Origin: Paramecium pentaurelia
Taxonomy: Eukaryota; Ciliophora; Oligohymenophorea; Peniculida; Parameciidae
Assembly: GCA_905183005.1 (NCBI GenBank)
Contig: CAJJDO010000055.1
Coordinates: 359,132-423,131, forward strand
Direction of reading: 5' to 3'
DNA: 64,000 nucleotides
The notes below the pieces were generated by a model. The model saw nothing but the letters and a program-made list of their open reading frames with translations, was not told where the DNA came from and made no database searches. The position numbers were made by a program, and so were the translations under genes. This document shows positions 1 to 13,137 of this stretch, in pieces (the stretch's first letter is position 1; the number at the start of each line of letters is the position of its first letter).

Positions 1-1280
1 CACCTAATTGATTACCACATTTAAGATGGTTATGAATACGAATGTTCATAGTTTAATGATTTAATTGAGTTAATTCCTTATAATTATGTAACTTAAATTA
101 ATAAATATAATATATTTACATTATTTAAGATTGGTGGACTATCTATATTATATTCATTTAATTTCTTTTTTGATTTTCCTTCAGCCTTATCCCAAGCTTA
201 TCTTATCAAACTCATTTATTAAGAATCAATCCAACTATTAATTTCCTCAGATATAATAGTTTGAGGAATAGACTTTATTTCTGAAGGTTGTAAATCAATG
301 AATTTTTAAGTCCAAACAAAATTAATTTCAGTATCATCATCAATTGAATTTGCAATACTCCATTATGGTCTTAAATTAAATATTCCTTTTATCATCATAT
401 GATTATTGCCTCTACCTACAAATAATTTATAATATTTTTAATGTAATGCTGGAATTACTTGAATACCATTACAGAAATTAATTAATTAATTGATTTCCTA
501 ATAACTTGGATTCTATATAAATTTAGTAAATCCAATATCCCAAAATCTAGTATCATCAATAACTATTTTTTTGGCTTTGCAAATAGGAACTTGTATTTTC
601 TTTCTTTCATTATCTTTAGATGGTGGACTTCTTGTTTTATCTTTTCTAATCAAAAGTGGAACCAATTTCTCTTGTTATTTAGGAGTTTGTTCCTTTTAAA
701 TTTATTAAACTTGAACTTATTTCACTTAAATCAATTAACCTTTTAATTATTCTAATTCATATTCCTTTTAAGCCACTGATTAACATCTCTATGATCTTTT
801 ATAATACTTTTTCCTTTATAATATTCTTTGAAACGTTAAATTGTCATTTGCTTATTTAGTTTTTCTCATTAATTCCTCTAAAAGTGATTGATTTCTACTC
901 TTTCTATTTTATAATTCATATATTTATGATAATATATCATAAGTGGTCTAATTTTTTTATGTATTTTTTTGCAATGGTGTAAATAATTATGTCTCTGTAA
1001 TCTTCAGTTATGATTTATTGGGCGTTTCAGTTTCATTATCTGTAATATTAGGTTTAAATTGACTTTCTATTTATTGAAAACTTCCATTTTTCCTCATTGA
1101 TGATAAAAACTATTTAATTCCTGACTCAGTACTTCCCTGAGTGTTAGAAATATATCCTTAACATACTTAATTGGACCCCATCTATTTTTCCCATAATTCT
1201 TATCTTCTTTTATGAATTGAATTATTATCCAAAGATTTCCCAATCAATTCATGTTCTTTTGGTGGAACTCTAACTCTCAT
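1..1280 (-). CDS. Tubulin-tyrosine-ligase-like (TTLL) protein, 5' part only
   Basis: The gene runs off the left edge, so only the N-terminal part (about 417 codons) is present. TTLL enzymes add tyrosine, glutamate or glycine to tubulin tails, mostly in cilia, of which ciliates have many. The visible protein begins MRVRVPPKEHEL, has a Q/K-rich region, then a block with RFWDIGF and later LFVGRGNNHMMIKG, which resembles the start of TTL domains (compare VGKGNN...LVK). One 28-nt intron (92-119) restores the frame into NHLKCGNQLG, again TTLL-like. The ATP-grasp catalytic residues lie outside the window, so activity cannot be judged. The start at 1280 is the first ATG in the dense coding stretch; an upstream ATG at 1394 precedes only low-complexity sequence. 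Confidence 0.7.
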
Positions 1281-1774
1281 TAATAATTTTAATAATATAA
1301 AATGATGATATAATATATATAATATATTACTTAATTTAATTATTAAAAAAAGTCTTACAATTTTAAAAATTGTCCTTAAATGTATGCTAATCATTATTTA
1401 TTTAATTGACTCAATTAATATTATGGATCAAATAAATAATCGAAATAAATGATTTTCATTTTTTTAAGATAAAATAACTTTTATAGCATATATTTTAATC
1501 CTAAATTATAAATAAATATACTAGAGGATTAAAATCTATAATAAGAATATATTATAATTTAATTATAGAAACAATATAAGAATGTGATTTCAATAATTTA
1601 ATACGTTTTAATCTTTATATATATTTAGAGCAATGCAAAAACAATGAAATAGATTGTTTATTAATTAAAATATAATAAGTGTTTGAGAATGAAAAGAATT
1701 GGCAATTGTAATAATATATATTGATTGTAGGGATCTCAAAAATGGATATATTTGGATAATCAATAACATTAAGA
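1281..1774. other. Intergenic, divergent promoters
   Basis: Very A+T-rich DNA between two divergent genes. I see no coding pattern, RNA gene or repeat; it should hold both promoters. Confidence 0.6.
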
Positions 1775-3953
1775 ATGAATAGACAAAGCTCATACAAAAC
1801 TGTTTTCGGAGGATGTTCCTCTTTAATTCTGCTAATGATTTTAATTTTGATATTCTCATCAAATATAACATCCTTTTTCAACAAAGAAAGTTTAAGTGCA
1901 ACAGTTTTAACTGAATTTGAAGAAATTCCATCATTATCAATAATAGATGATTCATTTTTTTTATTCGCTGTTCAAATAGATTAAGATAACTTTTTATCTA
2001 AACCTTTTTATGACATTAAAATAGATTAATATCATATTCAAAAATTTTTGAATGGATCAGTAATTTAGAAAGAATCAGAAATCAAATTAATACCTTGTAC
2101 TATAGATCGTTTTAATAAAATATTCTCTAAATTTGGAAGAGATATGACAGACTAATTCAATCAATTTAAATTATATGATTTTTTATGCTTTGAGTAAGTG
2201 TTTTTTTAAGTATATTTATAGTTACAACCAATCATTTTCAATATAAGGAACGTATTCAAGTATATAAAATATATATTAATTGTTTAGATTTAGAATTTGA
2301 ATTTTTGAAAATACAAGTGCAAACTTGTTCCAATAAAACAAATTGTGCTTCAAATGATGAATTATAATAAGAAATCGATAAAAATGGTGCATTTAAAATT
2401 AAATTGTTTCCAATAAATAAAGTAAATTATATTATAATTTAGATTCTGAATCCCTACAAACCAGAAGATAATTATTTGTAAACATTTTTAGATGATTCAT
2501 TCTTTTTCAGATTTCTTCCATCAAATATTTATAAATCTGTAGATTTATTTATCAAAGAATATGAAGTCACCAATGATCAAAGTCTATTTCCGTTTAGTTA
2601 TTTAGAATATTCTTAATTTTATACATTAGATCAATCAGAAATTAAAGAGAGAACAGAAATATAAAATACTTAAGTTTAATCCTTTGTATAAATCTAAATA
2701 AGGAAGAGTCCTTATAAAATAAAAATATTTAGAAAATATTTGAAAATAGATGAATTATTATCTAATTTAGGAGGCATTTAATAAATCTTCATTTTTTTTA
2801 TTGGAACAATCTTAACAATTTATAATAGATTTTAACGTATATAAATAATTTAATATTTTTAAAGTTCTTGTTGAATTAGCTAATAAATTGTATGAATTTA
2901 CTTTAGTATCTTTTCAAAAAGAAAAATATTATTAAGATAATTTAGATTTGGTGAATTAAATGATTTAGTATAAACAAGATAAAATGCCATAATAAGATAA
3001 ACCACGGAATTCTGATGTAGATTTAGAAATTTAACCTTTACATTAAAGTACTATAAATTAAAAATCAAAAAATGAATTACTGAAATTTAGTGAATAAATG
3101 AGTCCATCATCATAATAACGCAATACATCAAAAAAATAAACAGAAAATAATATTAAAAAAAATAAATTTATTTATGAATAAGAAGCTATGGCATTTAAGT
3201 TAAATTGTTCAAATGGTTTAGAATATTTCTAATTACAAATTTAAAATTTAATTTAAAGATCATAACCAATTTTAATGACTTTTTAAATGTTAATAAATTT
3301 TTTGACTTGTTAAAAAGTATTTAGACATAAAAAACATATTTAATTGATGAATAAAGCTATGTAAATTATTTATTCATTCAAATAATTAGAGATCAAATTA
3401 CTGAATAAATTGATTTATTTAATATACTAACAAAATTAAATGATTTAGAGAAACTTAAAGAAGTAATTTTTACATAGTAATAATTATTGATGTTCAATTT
3501 TGCTCCAAAACCTTTGATATCCTTAGATAATACAAAAGAAGTATTTAATAGGACAATAGTAGAAGAAAGAACTAGAAGCAATAACACTAAATAGTAAAGC
3601 TTATTATTAATTTTAGGGATGAAACATCTTAAGAATTAGAATCATTAAATAAAATACATTACAATCTATAAGCAGATGCTAAAATGTATTCGAAAATATA
3701 TTCGGTATTCATTATTAACTATTAAAAGGCTTATGATGATGTGTTATAAGAAGCTGAAAATGATCAAGACACATCTAATGGTAGTAATTTAAGTAAATAA
3801 ATAATTAGAAAGTTGGGTGCTGAAGTATAAACTATCTTTAAATTATCGAAACTTATAGATTTTCATTAAAATTAAAACAATTCTAGAAGGAGAGGGATGA
3901 CAGCAGATACTCTAAGAAGAGCATTATATTCTAAAACAAATTTATAATAGTGA
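1775..3953 (+). CDS. Ciliate two-pass transmembrane protein, function unknown
   Basis: Five short introns (2194-2221, 2260-2287, 2837-2864, 3361-3389, 3594-3616) give an open frame of 681 codons. The N-terminus (MNRQSSYKTVFGGCSS) leads into a membrane segment at about residues 17-30. A long extracellular or luminal stretch follows, then a second segment around GGIQQIFIFFIGTIL. The C-terminal half is hydrophilic, Q/K/N-rich and probably cytosolic. The layout (a KT.FGG motif before TM1, a distal TM with LSN.GG before it) matches a large ciliate family annotated only as transmembrane protein. No catalytic motif was seen, and the function is unknown. Confidence 0.75.
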
Positions 3954-4079
3954 TTATTTACTTATTCTTAAATGTTCTATAAAAAAATTATGAAATATGA
4001 TTGATTTTTATTGTTAAAAGAAGTAAAATAAATGTTTATTTGGTGTATTTATTATATTGTACTAAAATATTAATGCTCA

Positions 4080-4753
4080 TCATTTTTTTGTTGTTTTCTT
4101 GGCTCCACCTCTTTTTGAGTAGAAGACATCATCTCTTCTGAATTCAAATTCTAATTCTCTTGTTGTTAATAATTTATAGACAGCTTTGATTGCATCAAGT
4201 CTTGGTTCAACTTCATTTTAATCTTATTCATCCAAAAAGCTAATTTTAAATATTCAATAATACATTCTATAGAATTTAGTACCATCAACTCTAACTCTTG
4301 TTCTTCTTCCTAAAATTGTAGATGGTGCAACAAGATCATCAAGAAGTCCATCATAGACAGATGTGAGTGTTCTTGAATTTGGTCTTGTTTGTGATCTATG
4401 ATTTTTAACCCATTTGCTTTCAATTGTTCTTTTTGCAACAACTAATATTGTTGCCTTCAATCTCTTCTCTAATTCTGGTAATAATTTTGAGCTAAGCAAT
4501 TTACACAATTGAATACCTCACTTTATTATAGATTGATAAGCATGGATGAGGGATGAATACTAAATAAACTTGTTTCTTAGCATTGATCTTTGCTGTATAA
4601 TCAACAACTGATGAAACCTTAAGATTCTTGGCTTCTGTGACTGATTGCTCGATTTAGGTCAATGCAACACCAACTTATTATTCCAAATTTGTTAACTCAT
4701 TATTGAACATATACTCTTACTTCAGTTTTTTTCCAGAACTTATTTGCTGCCAT
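4080..4753 (-). CDS. RPS7: 40S ribosomal protein eS7 (RPS7)
   Basis: This is a component of the small cytosolic ribosomal subunit. Removing three introns (4696-4720, 4492-4516, 4240-4263) gives 199 residues, the normal eS7 length. Family hallmarks are QVYLVFIPHP, the basic stretch ELEKRLKATILVVAKRTI, RPNSRTLTSVYDGLLDDLV and the C-terminal LDAIKAVYKLLTTRELEFEF. The protein ends KKTTKK. The ATG is followed by MAANKFWKKTE and then the first intron, a common arrangement for ciliate ribosomal genes. It is convergent with the upstream membrane protein gene, with only about 126 nt between the stop codons. Confidence 0.95.
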
Positions 4754-5697
4754 TCCTGATAAAAATTTGATTTTTTATTTAAATCTTTTTATTAATTATT
4801 TAGGCACATTTTTATTAGTAATTCCTTATCATTTATAAATAACTAAATAAAATATGACTAATTCAATAATCCCCATATAATTGTAATATTATTTCTATTA
4901 TTTACAATATATTCATTAAATACATCCTATCATTCTTAAAACTATTTAATTTTCTAAATAATTTTAATTTAATCAATTATATATTTCATTTATATTTAAT
5001 CAAACACCCTTTAATAATTAGACTTTTCCTTTTAATAATATTTTATTTAACCTTATGATTAATAATCCTTTGCATTAGTATAATATTTCATTTATTTATA
5101 ATAACTATTCATTTAATTATTGCATATCCTTTGAATTATTACTATTTTCTCACTTTTATCTATAAATCTTTTAAATTAACTATAATTATAAAGATCATAT
5201 AACTACCCTAAATTAATTATCACATTTTTGAATCCTTTAAAATAACACTTTTATGATTTCTTAATTTTAGTTTATTTTTTCGGATACCAAAAACAGAAAA
5301 TTTATTATACTTTTTAACAATTGAATTCTATTTTGATTTTATGATTTCATATTAATATTTCAAATTTTAACTATAAGATTTATGCAATCTAAACAAAAAT
5401 GGGCATATATAATGAAGTAAATTGTTACATTAATGATAGAACTATAAATAATCTGTGTTATTAAGAGAATAACTCATTATTAAAACTTTCTTATATGATA
5501 TAGCATAAAAATATTGATTAAAGTATTCATTATAAGTATTAAAGAATAATACATTATATTTGAATTAGAATACAATTTATATTATTTTTTATAGAATTCC
5601 ATTTCAATATAAATTTGAAAACAGAAATTTCTAGAAACAGAATTTGTGTATAAAATCGAGTTCCATTGATGCATATTATTTAGTTTAAAATTTAGTA
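4754..5697. other. Intergenic between eS7 and HSP90
   Basis: A+T-rich spacer between divergent genes. It carries the heat shock element listed separately. A short open frame at about 5400-5580 (MGIYNEVNCY...) has no recognisable similarity or intron structure and I do not call it. Confidence 0.55.
5593..5637 (+). promoter_or_regulatory. Heat shock element upstream of HSP90
   Basis: Positions 5623-5637 read aGAAatTTCtaGAAa, three perfectly phased alternating nGAAn units, the HSF1 binding consensus. Additional half-sites (GAATTC at 5594-5599 and TTC near 5603) lie just upstream. The element ends about 60 bp before the HSP90 ATG, which fits a proximal promoter. The sequence match is direct; that HSF acts here is inferred from HSP90 regulation in other eukaryotes. 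Confidence 0.75.
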
Positions 5698-7853
5698 ATG
5701 TCAACAGAGTAAAAGAAAGAAGAACAATTCCACTTCAATGCAGATATCCAACAATTGATGGGTTTAATTATCAATACATTCTATTCAAACAAAGAAATTT
5801 TCTTGAGAGAATTGATCTCCAATGCTTCAGATGCTTTAGATAAGATTAGATATAAGTCTATTACAGACCCAGACAGTGCTGGTTTAAACATTGAACCAAA
5901 TTTCAAGATCAAGATTATTCCAGATAAAAATAACAATACTTTGACTATTTAAGATACAGGTATTGGTATGACAAGAGATGAAATGATTAATAACTTGGGT
6001 ACCATTGCAAAATCAGGTACCAAGGCCTTCATGGAAGCTTTGAGCTCAGGAGCTGATATTTCTATGATTGGACAATTTGGTGTTGGTTTCTACTCTGCTT
6101 ACTTGGTTGCTGATAAGGTTGTTGTCATCTCAAAGGCTGTTGGTGAATAATAATATAGATGGGAATCATAAGCTGGTGGAACATTCTTTGTCTATGATGA
6201 CTCTGAGAACCCAGTCTAATTAACAAGAGGTTCAACCATTATCTTACACATGAAGTAAGATAACTTGGAATTCTTGGAAGAAAAGAGAATTAAGGATTTG
6301 GTTAAGAAACATTCAGAATTCATTGGATTCCCAATTGAATTATAAATTGAAAAGACTACAGAAAAGGAAGTAAGTGATGATGAAGATGAAAATAAGGAAA
6401 AGAAGGCTGAAGAAGGTGAAGTCTAAGAAGAAAAAGACAAGGCTGAAAAGAAGAAGAAGAAGATTAAGGAAGTTAGTACAGAATTCGAATAAGTTAATAA
6501 GAACAAGCCTTTATGGATGAAGAAACCAGAAGAAATCACCAAAGAAGAATATGCTAACTTCTATAAATAATTGACAAATGATTGGGAAGAACATTTGTCA
6601 GTCAAATAATTCTCAGTTGAAGGAGGTTTGGAATTCAAAGCTGTTCTCTTCATTCCAAAGAGAGCACCATTTGATTTGTTCGAAACAAAGAAGAAGAAGA
6701 ACAATATCAAATTGTATGTCAGAAGAGTATTCATTATGGATGACTGTGAAGAATTGATCCCTGAATATTTGGGATTCGTTAAGGGAGTTGTTGATTCTGA
6801 AGACTTACCCTTAAATATTTCAAGAGAATTCTTATAACACAACAAGATCTTGAAAGTTATCAAGAAGAATATCACCAAGAAATGTATTGAAATGTTCTAA
6901 GAAATCAGTGAAAATGCTGAAGATTACAAGAAATTCTATGAACAATTTTCAAAAAATCTTAAATTAGGTATCCATGAAGATTCAGCCAATAGAACTAAAT
7001 TGAGTGAATTCCTTAGATTCCACACATCAAAGAGTGGTGAAGAATAAATTTCACTCAAGGATTATGTTGGAAAAATGAAGGAAGGATAAAAGGATATCTT
7101 CTTCATTACAGGAGAATCAAAAGCTTCAGTTGCTGCATCACCATTTGTTGAAGCTTTGAAGAAGAAGGATTATGAAGTTCTTTATATGATTGATCCAATT
7201 GATGAATATGTCATTTAATAATTGAAAGAATTTGATGGAAAGAAATTAAAGAATTGCACAAAGGAAGGATTAGATTTAGATTAAACTGAAGATGAAAAGA
7301 AGAAATTTGAAGAATAAAAATCTGCCTTTGAAGGATTATGCAAATTAATCAAAGAAATCTTGGGAGATAAGGTTGAAAAGGTCTAATTAGGATAAAGACT
7401 TGATTAATCACCATGTGTTTTAGTTACTGGTGAATATGGATGGTCTGCTAATATGGAAAGAATCATGAAAGCTTAAGCTTTGAGAGATCCATCAATGAGC
7501 AGCTATATGATGTCAAAGAAGACATTAGAAATCAATGCTAATCATCCAATTCTTACTGAATTAAAGAAGAAATCAGATAAGGATAAGAGTGATAAGACAG
7601 TCAAAGATCTTATCTGGTTACTTTATGAAACTGCTTTACTCACTTCTGGATTTAGTCTTGATGACCCAACTCATTTTGCTAACAGAATCCACAAGATGAT
7701 TAAACTTGGTTTATCCATTGATGATGCTGGTATTGAAGAAGAAGATGAAAAACTTCCATAATTAGAGGTATTATTAATAATTTATATTTTTCTTAGAAAA
7801 AAGAGGATGCTAACACTGAAGCCACAAAATCAAAGATGGAAGAAGTTGATTGA
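5698..7853 (+). CDS. HSP90: Cytosolic heat shock protein HSP90
   Basis: ATP-dependent chaperone for kinases, receptors and other clients. The protein has 708 residues, typical for cytosolic HSP90. The N-terminal GHKL ATPase contains LISNASDALDKIRY (the catalytic Glu is in LRELISN), DTGIGMTRDE and GQFGVGFYSAYLVAD. A charged linker (about 220-270) rich in E/D/K follows. The middle domain has KPLWMKKPEEIT and DSEDLPLNISRE, and the C-terminus ends in the co-chaperone motif MEEVD, so this is not the ER or mitochondrial form. The only intron (7768-7796, 29 nt) lies near the 3' end. Many codons use TAA/TAG for Gln. A heat shock element sits just upstream. Confidence 0.98.
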
Positions 7854-8017
7854 TTTATATTCATTGTGTGTTTAAAATTATATAAATTGTATTAAAAATA
7901 TTTAATTTGATAATGCTAAACAAGATTTAATAACAGTTTAATTAATGATGTAATATGGTAATATAATAATCGATTGTTAATGAGATTACTTAAAATTTAA
8001 TTATATATCTGATTATA

Positions 8018-10098
8018 ATGGGTTGTGGTGTATCTAATGCTCATTAATTTATGAGATATTCGTAAGAGAAGATAACAGAAAATGAACCAGGTTCTTTAGA
8101 GTAGAATTAAGGCTAAACTACTATTAGGAGAAATGTAAAATATGCAAATCAGTTACTTATGATTCCACAACAAGGAATCACAACATTATAAGAGATGATT
8201 AATAATAGTGTTGCAAAATTTGGAAATCAACCATGTATGGGTAAATATGAAGGAGATAATTTCAAATTTATGTCATACAATTAAGTAAATGAGGAAGCAA
8301 TCCATTTAGGAAGTGGGTAATACATTAAATTGATTTTAGAATTTCTAACTTGAATTTAGTGAAAGAAGTACAAGAATATCAACACTATAAATTAAAATTG
8401 ATAGGAGTCTTTGCAAAAAATAGAAGAGAGTGGATGATCTTAGATTGGGCTAATATCATTTACGGTTATACTATGGTACCTTTTTATGATACTCTTGGTC
8501 CTGAATCAATACCCTTTATTCTTGATTAGACTAACATAGAAACCATGCTTATTAGTGGGGATGCAACTAAATCATTGATATAATGCAAAGAAAAGTATAA
8601 ATTAAAAAACTTGGTTTTACTTGATCCAATATCAGATTAACAAACTTCAGAATTGAAAAACAAGGGATATCAATTGTTTAAATACGAAGAAATAATTGAA
8701 AACGGAAAAAAATAAATTGTGCAACCTGCTTAAGTTTTACCTTCTACCATTTTTACATTGTGTTATACATCTGGCACTACAGGAAATCCTAAAGGAGCAA
8801 TACTTTCTCATGGCAATTTCATTTCATCTATTGCAAGTACCTAAGCAACTGATGCTGGAATCAATTAAAATGATGTTCATTTATCATATTTGCCATTACC
8901 ACATGTAATGGAGAGATTAATTATACTTACTATGCTTTTTACTGGTGCTTGTATAGGGTATTATAATCAATAATATATAGATTCTATCGAGGTGATCCCA
9001 ATTTATTGAAGGAAGACATTTAAAAACTTAGACCAACAGTCTTTGCTTCAGTTCCTAGATTATATAATAAGTTTTATGATGGAATTAAAGCTAAAATAAA
9101 TGAAGTTACAGGTTTGAAGAAATCATTTGCAGAAAGAGCTATCAGAGTTAAATTAGAAAATCTAAGAACAGAAGCCAAATATACAAGTGGTTTATATGAT
9201 AAAGCATTCCAAGGAGTCAGAGATCTATTTGGAGGTAGATGTAGATTAATGATCACTGGTTCTGCTCCTATTCAATAAGAAGTTATTGATTTTCTCAAAA
9301 TAGCTGCTTGTTGTCCAATACTTGAGGGATATGGTTAAACAGAATCAACAGCATTATCCTTCTCTACAGGTGTATGGGATCCAAAGTCTGCTCATCTTGG
9401 AGGACCTGCTGCAAATACAGAATTTAAATTAGTGGATGTTCCTGATATGAATTACACATCATTAGATGTTGTGAATGGTGTAAAAACACCTAGAGGTGAA
9501 ATTTGTTTAAGAGGATATGGAGTTTTTTAAGGATATTACAAGGACCCAGAAAAAACAGCTGAAGCTATAGATGCTGCTGGATGGTTGCATACAGGAGATA
9601 TTGGTCTCATTACTGAAAATGGAGGAGTCAAAATTATTGATAGAAAGAAAAACATCTTCAAACTTTAATAAGGCGAATATATTGCTCCAGAGAAGATTGA
9701 AGCAATTTATAATAGAGTTTAAGGTGTAGCAGAGTCATTCATTTATGGAGATTCCCTTTAAAGTTAAATTGTAGCCATAATTGTTCCTTAGAAAGAATTT
9801 GTTGAAAAACATGCCGCTGAAAAATAAATTCAAGGTGATTTTGAGTAGTTGTGCAAAAATCCAGAAATTATTGGTTTGTTCTAAAAAAATATTAATGACT
9901 ATGGAAGAGCAAATAAACTTAATTCCTTAGAAATTGTATTATTTAAATTATTTATTTTTTTAGGCAAAATTAATACATTTAGAACCTTAACCATTATAAA
10001 ATTTTGGATGTTTAACATCTACATTCAAGTTACAAAGGCATATTGCAAAATAAGTATTTTCCAAACAAATTGAACAGCTCTATAAAAGTTAAGCCTGA
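8018..10098 (+). CDS. Long-chain acyl-CoA synthetase (ACSL)
   Basis: Activates long-chain fatty acids to acyl-CoA using ATP, for lipid synthesis, remodelling or peroxisomal oxidation. Three introns (8317-8339, 8958-8980, 9936-9963) leave 668 residues, the family size. Motifs: AMP-binding P-loop LCYTSGTTGNPKGA, LPLPHVMERL, the A5 motif LEGYGQTES, GWLHTGDIG, and the linker IIDRKKNIFKLQQGEYIAPEKIE of long-chain enzymes. The N-terminus MGCGVSN could be myristoylated on Gly2 and palmitoylated on Cys3, which would tether the enzyme to membranes; this is inferred from the motif alone. An acyl-CoA oxidase gene lies elsewhere in the window (56037-58125). Confidence 0.93.
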
Positions 10099-10478
10099 TC
10101 TATAAAATTATAAAGAAAAAATTATAAAATTTATATTTTTGATATATTTACTATTATTTTACTTCTATTTTTTATTGTTAATAGCTTTTCTTCGATGAAT
10201 AAAATTTTGATTTACATTTAGTTGTATATTTACAATTAATCCTTTTTTATTAATATTCTCTTATTAAAAAATTAATACTGTTTTTAATATTATTAATATT
10301 AAATTTTACTTTAATTGAAAAAAATGATATATCTGTAAATCATAAAAATTTGATTAATCTCATTTTAACTATTTTTTGATCCCTCTACTTCTTTCTTCTT
10401 AATAATTAGATTAAAATTTTTTGTTTTATAAAATTAATGAAATATTTTTAATAAAAATAGTCATAAAACATTATAAAA
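10099..10478. other. Intergenic between convergent 3' ends
   Basis: A/T-rich spacer with several A and T tracts between the ends of the acyl-CoA synthetase and helicase genes. I see nothing else in it. Confidence 0.6.
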
Positions 10479-11954
10479 TCATAACCTTAAGTTAAATAAC
10501 TCTTAAGGGATTACTTAGTCAGATTATTAAAGAACTTAAACCAAATCATTTTTAAGTCTATTATTAATATATGCTGGTTCTAAAAGACTAATGGCCAATC
10601 CTCTTTTGCCAGCTCTGCCAGTTCTTCCAATTCTATGAATATAGTCTTCAATATTGTCTGGGAAATCATAATTAATCTATAATCAAATGAGAATACTTAC
10701 AACAACATCAACATCAGAAACATCCAAACCTCTAGATGCTAAATTTGTTGTGATCAAACAATTGATAGCTCCGGTCTTAAAATCATCCATAATAAAGTCT
10801 CTTTCAGCTTGTTTTAAATCACCATGTAAATATCTAGCTTTCAATCCGTGTAATGATAAACGATACTCTAATTTTTAAGTGTCTATCTTCTTCTAACAAA
10901 AAATAAGTAATTTTTATCCCTTTAATCTTTCTGTTAATTCAACAAATTGTTCAAATTTATTTTCATAAATAATAATGACTTCTTATTATATATTTTTATT
11001 GACTGATAATCCTTATTCTCCAAGTTATAAGAGAATAGGATCTTAAATACATAATGAATTAGCCAATCTTTAGACTTCATTTGGCCAAGTAGCACTGAAA
11101 AATAATGTTTATCTATCTTCTCTAACTGCTTATAGAATTTATTTAATTTATTCCTCAAATCCCATATCTAACATTCTATCAGCTTCATCTAACACTACTT
11201 AAGTAATTGATTTCAAAGTCAAACCATCTTTCATAAAATCTAATAATCTTCCAGGAGTACCAATTATTACTGAGGGTAGATTGATTTTATTTCTTGATTC
11301 TTTAATACCTAATATTTCACTATATTATAAATTCTTGAAAACTCCTCCATAAACACAGCAAGTTCTAGTAAAAAGTTCATATTGAGTTTAAATCTATTAT
11401 GCTAATTCTCTTGTAGGGGCAAGGACTAAAATTCTTGGACCATGTACCTTTGGTTGTGCTTGACAATGAATTATTCCTGGGAGAGCATATGCTAAAGTTT
11501 TTCCAGATCCAGTTTCAGCAATGGCAATCACATCTCTTCCTTCTAATATTAAAGGAATAATAGCTTTTTATATAGGAGTAGGTGCTATTATATTTTTTGA
11601 GATTAGAATTTATTAATATTCTGCAGGAAGAAATTGAAAATCTTTTACAATATTGTTAATTTTTCCTTCTATCTTATTTGAATTAACAAAGTCCTAAATT
11701 TCATTAAGATTAGCTGCTGGAATCAATTAAATTTGTTTTTTGATATCTGAAATTTTATCTTATTTGAGGCGTTCACAATGCCTTGCAAATTCTTTAAAAG
11801 AAATATTAAATTTTTGTTTTGATGGACGCATGATCCTTACTCTGGGAGAAATAGATTCAGAATGAGGTGAAGTGGACATATTATAATATGTCGAGAGCCA
11901 ACCAAATGGATGGAGATATCCAACAAGTGTTTTACGAAATGAATTATTTATCAT
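10479..11954 (-). CDS. DEAD-box ATP-dependent RNA helicase (DDX5/Dbp2-like)
   Basis: Unwinds RNA or remodels RNPs. The 483 residues include all core motifs: Q-motif APTPIQ (about 125), motif I AETGSGKT (147-153), PTRELA, TPGRLLDF, motif II VLDEADRML (about 254), motif III SATWP, and motif VI HRIGRTGRAGK near the C-terminus. The GR.V...ETGSGKT and IQ-rich pattern is closest to the DDX5/Dbp2 group. One 24-nt intron interrupts the region before the last motifs (INYDFPD...). The frame opens at 11954, only 24 nt from the stop of the next gene upstream. A second in-frame ATG at 11879 (MSTSPHSES) is an equally plausible start and would leave more room for a promoter. Confidence 0.94.
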
Positions 11955-11978
11955 TGATATAATTTAATTTTTTATTCT

Positions 11979-13137
11979 TCATCCAGATGATTATTTCTTA
12001 CTTCTATTCATACATCCTAATGTATCAAGTATTGTATTAAAAAAACTCTTTTTAGGTGTTTGTTATGTTACTTATTATTCAGCCACTTTCCTAGATTACC
12101 TAGGTTTAAAGATATCGGTCATTCTGATTATTGCTCTATCTTATTACTCCAAATATACATCTAATTCATTAAACAAATCCAACCCTTCCACTTGATACTT
12201 GCTAAAATTTAACGAATGTACACTCAACACTGATTGTCTATACTCTTACCCTTGTTTCACATAAGGATGCTATAGAACTTCAGTAATGTTAAGTCTCTCA
12301 TCCTAAGGAACTAATAATTTCTCAATCAAATTTTGAACTAAATCTGGGCAGTTATATTTTCTTGGAATAGTAGGAACCTAATGATGAATCATTTCATAAA
12401 GAATTATTCCCAATGACCAAGTATCTACTTTGAATGAATATTTTCCTTAAGAAACTTCAGGAGCCATATAATCAATAGTCCCACATAGAGTATCTCTCTA
12501 TTTATTATATCCAACCTCAGCCGACCATCCAAAATCACATAACTTAATCACATTATTTTTTAATAATATATTCTCAGGCTTGCATGTTAATCCAATGTAT
12601 TACCTTTAGATCTCGATGAATTATATTATTAGAATGCAAATAATAGATTCCATTACAAATTTATGTAAAGTATTCTTAAACTTCATCCAATGTTAAATTT
12701 TTTTGATATAAAGAACCTCCATCTGCATATTCCATCAACATATGAACATGTTGTCTGTCTTAATAATAAGAATGCAACTTAATGATGTTTGTATGAACTA
12801 GTTTTTTATGTATCTAAATTTCTTTCTATAACTATTATTCACTTAAATCATTAAATATTCCTTTAGGCACCTCTATGTTACCATTATACATACAGTTTTT
12901 AAAGCAAATAGTTCCTCATCTTTTCTAACTAAAAAAACTTTCCCATAAGCTCCATTCCCAAGTTCTTATATTTTCTCGTAACCATCAAAATCTGACTAAC
13001 AATATTTAGAATATAACATTCAAATTAGTAAATTATATGAAAAATAATACTCAAATACTTACTTTAACTAGAAGCTGTCTCTATATCATATCATCAAAAC
13101 TAAAATTCAATTAATCTAACATCATAATAACTTCCAT
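11979..13137 (-). CDS. Aurora-like Ser/Thr protein kinase
   Basis: Predicted mitotic or ciliary protein kinase. All core motifs are present: glycine loop LGNGAYGKV, ATP-binding Lys in FALKTV, HRDLKPEN, and the activation segment CDFGWSAEVGY...TLCGTIDYMAPE. CDFGWS and LCGT.DY.APE are typical of Aurora kinases. A tail of about 100 residues follows the kinase domain and ends in SKKQSSG. Introns of 23 and 25 nt are clear. The 5' end is uncertain. Starting at 13137 requires a 67-nt intron, unusually long for this genome. Starting at 13019 (MLYSKYCQSDFDGYEK) needs none and also keeps frame (330 residues). Confidence 0.88.

Noticed and set aside
6561..6878. Minus-strand open frame of 105 codons inside HSP90
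   Set aside because: It is a shadow of the strongly conserved HSP90 frame.
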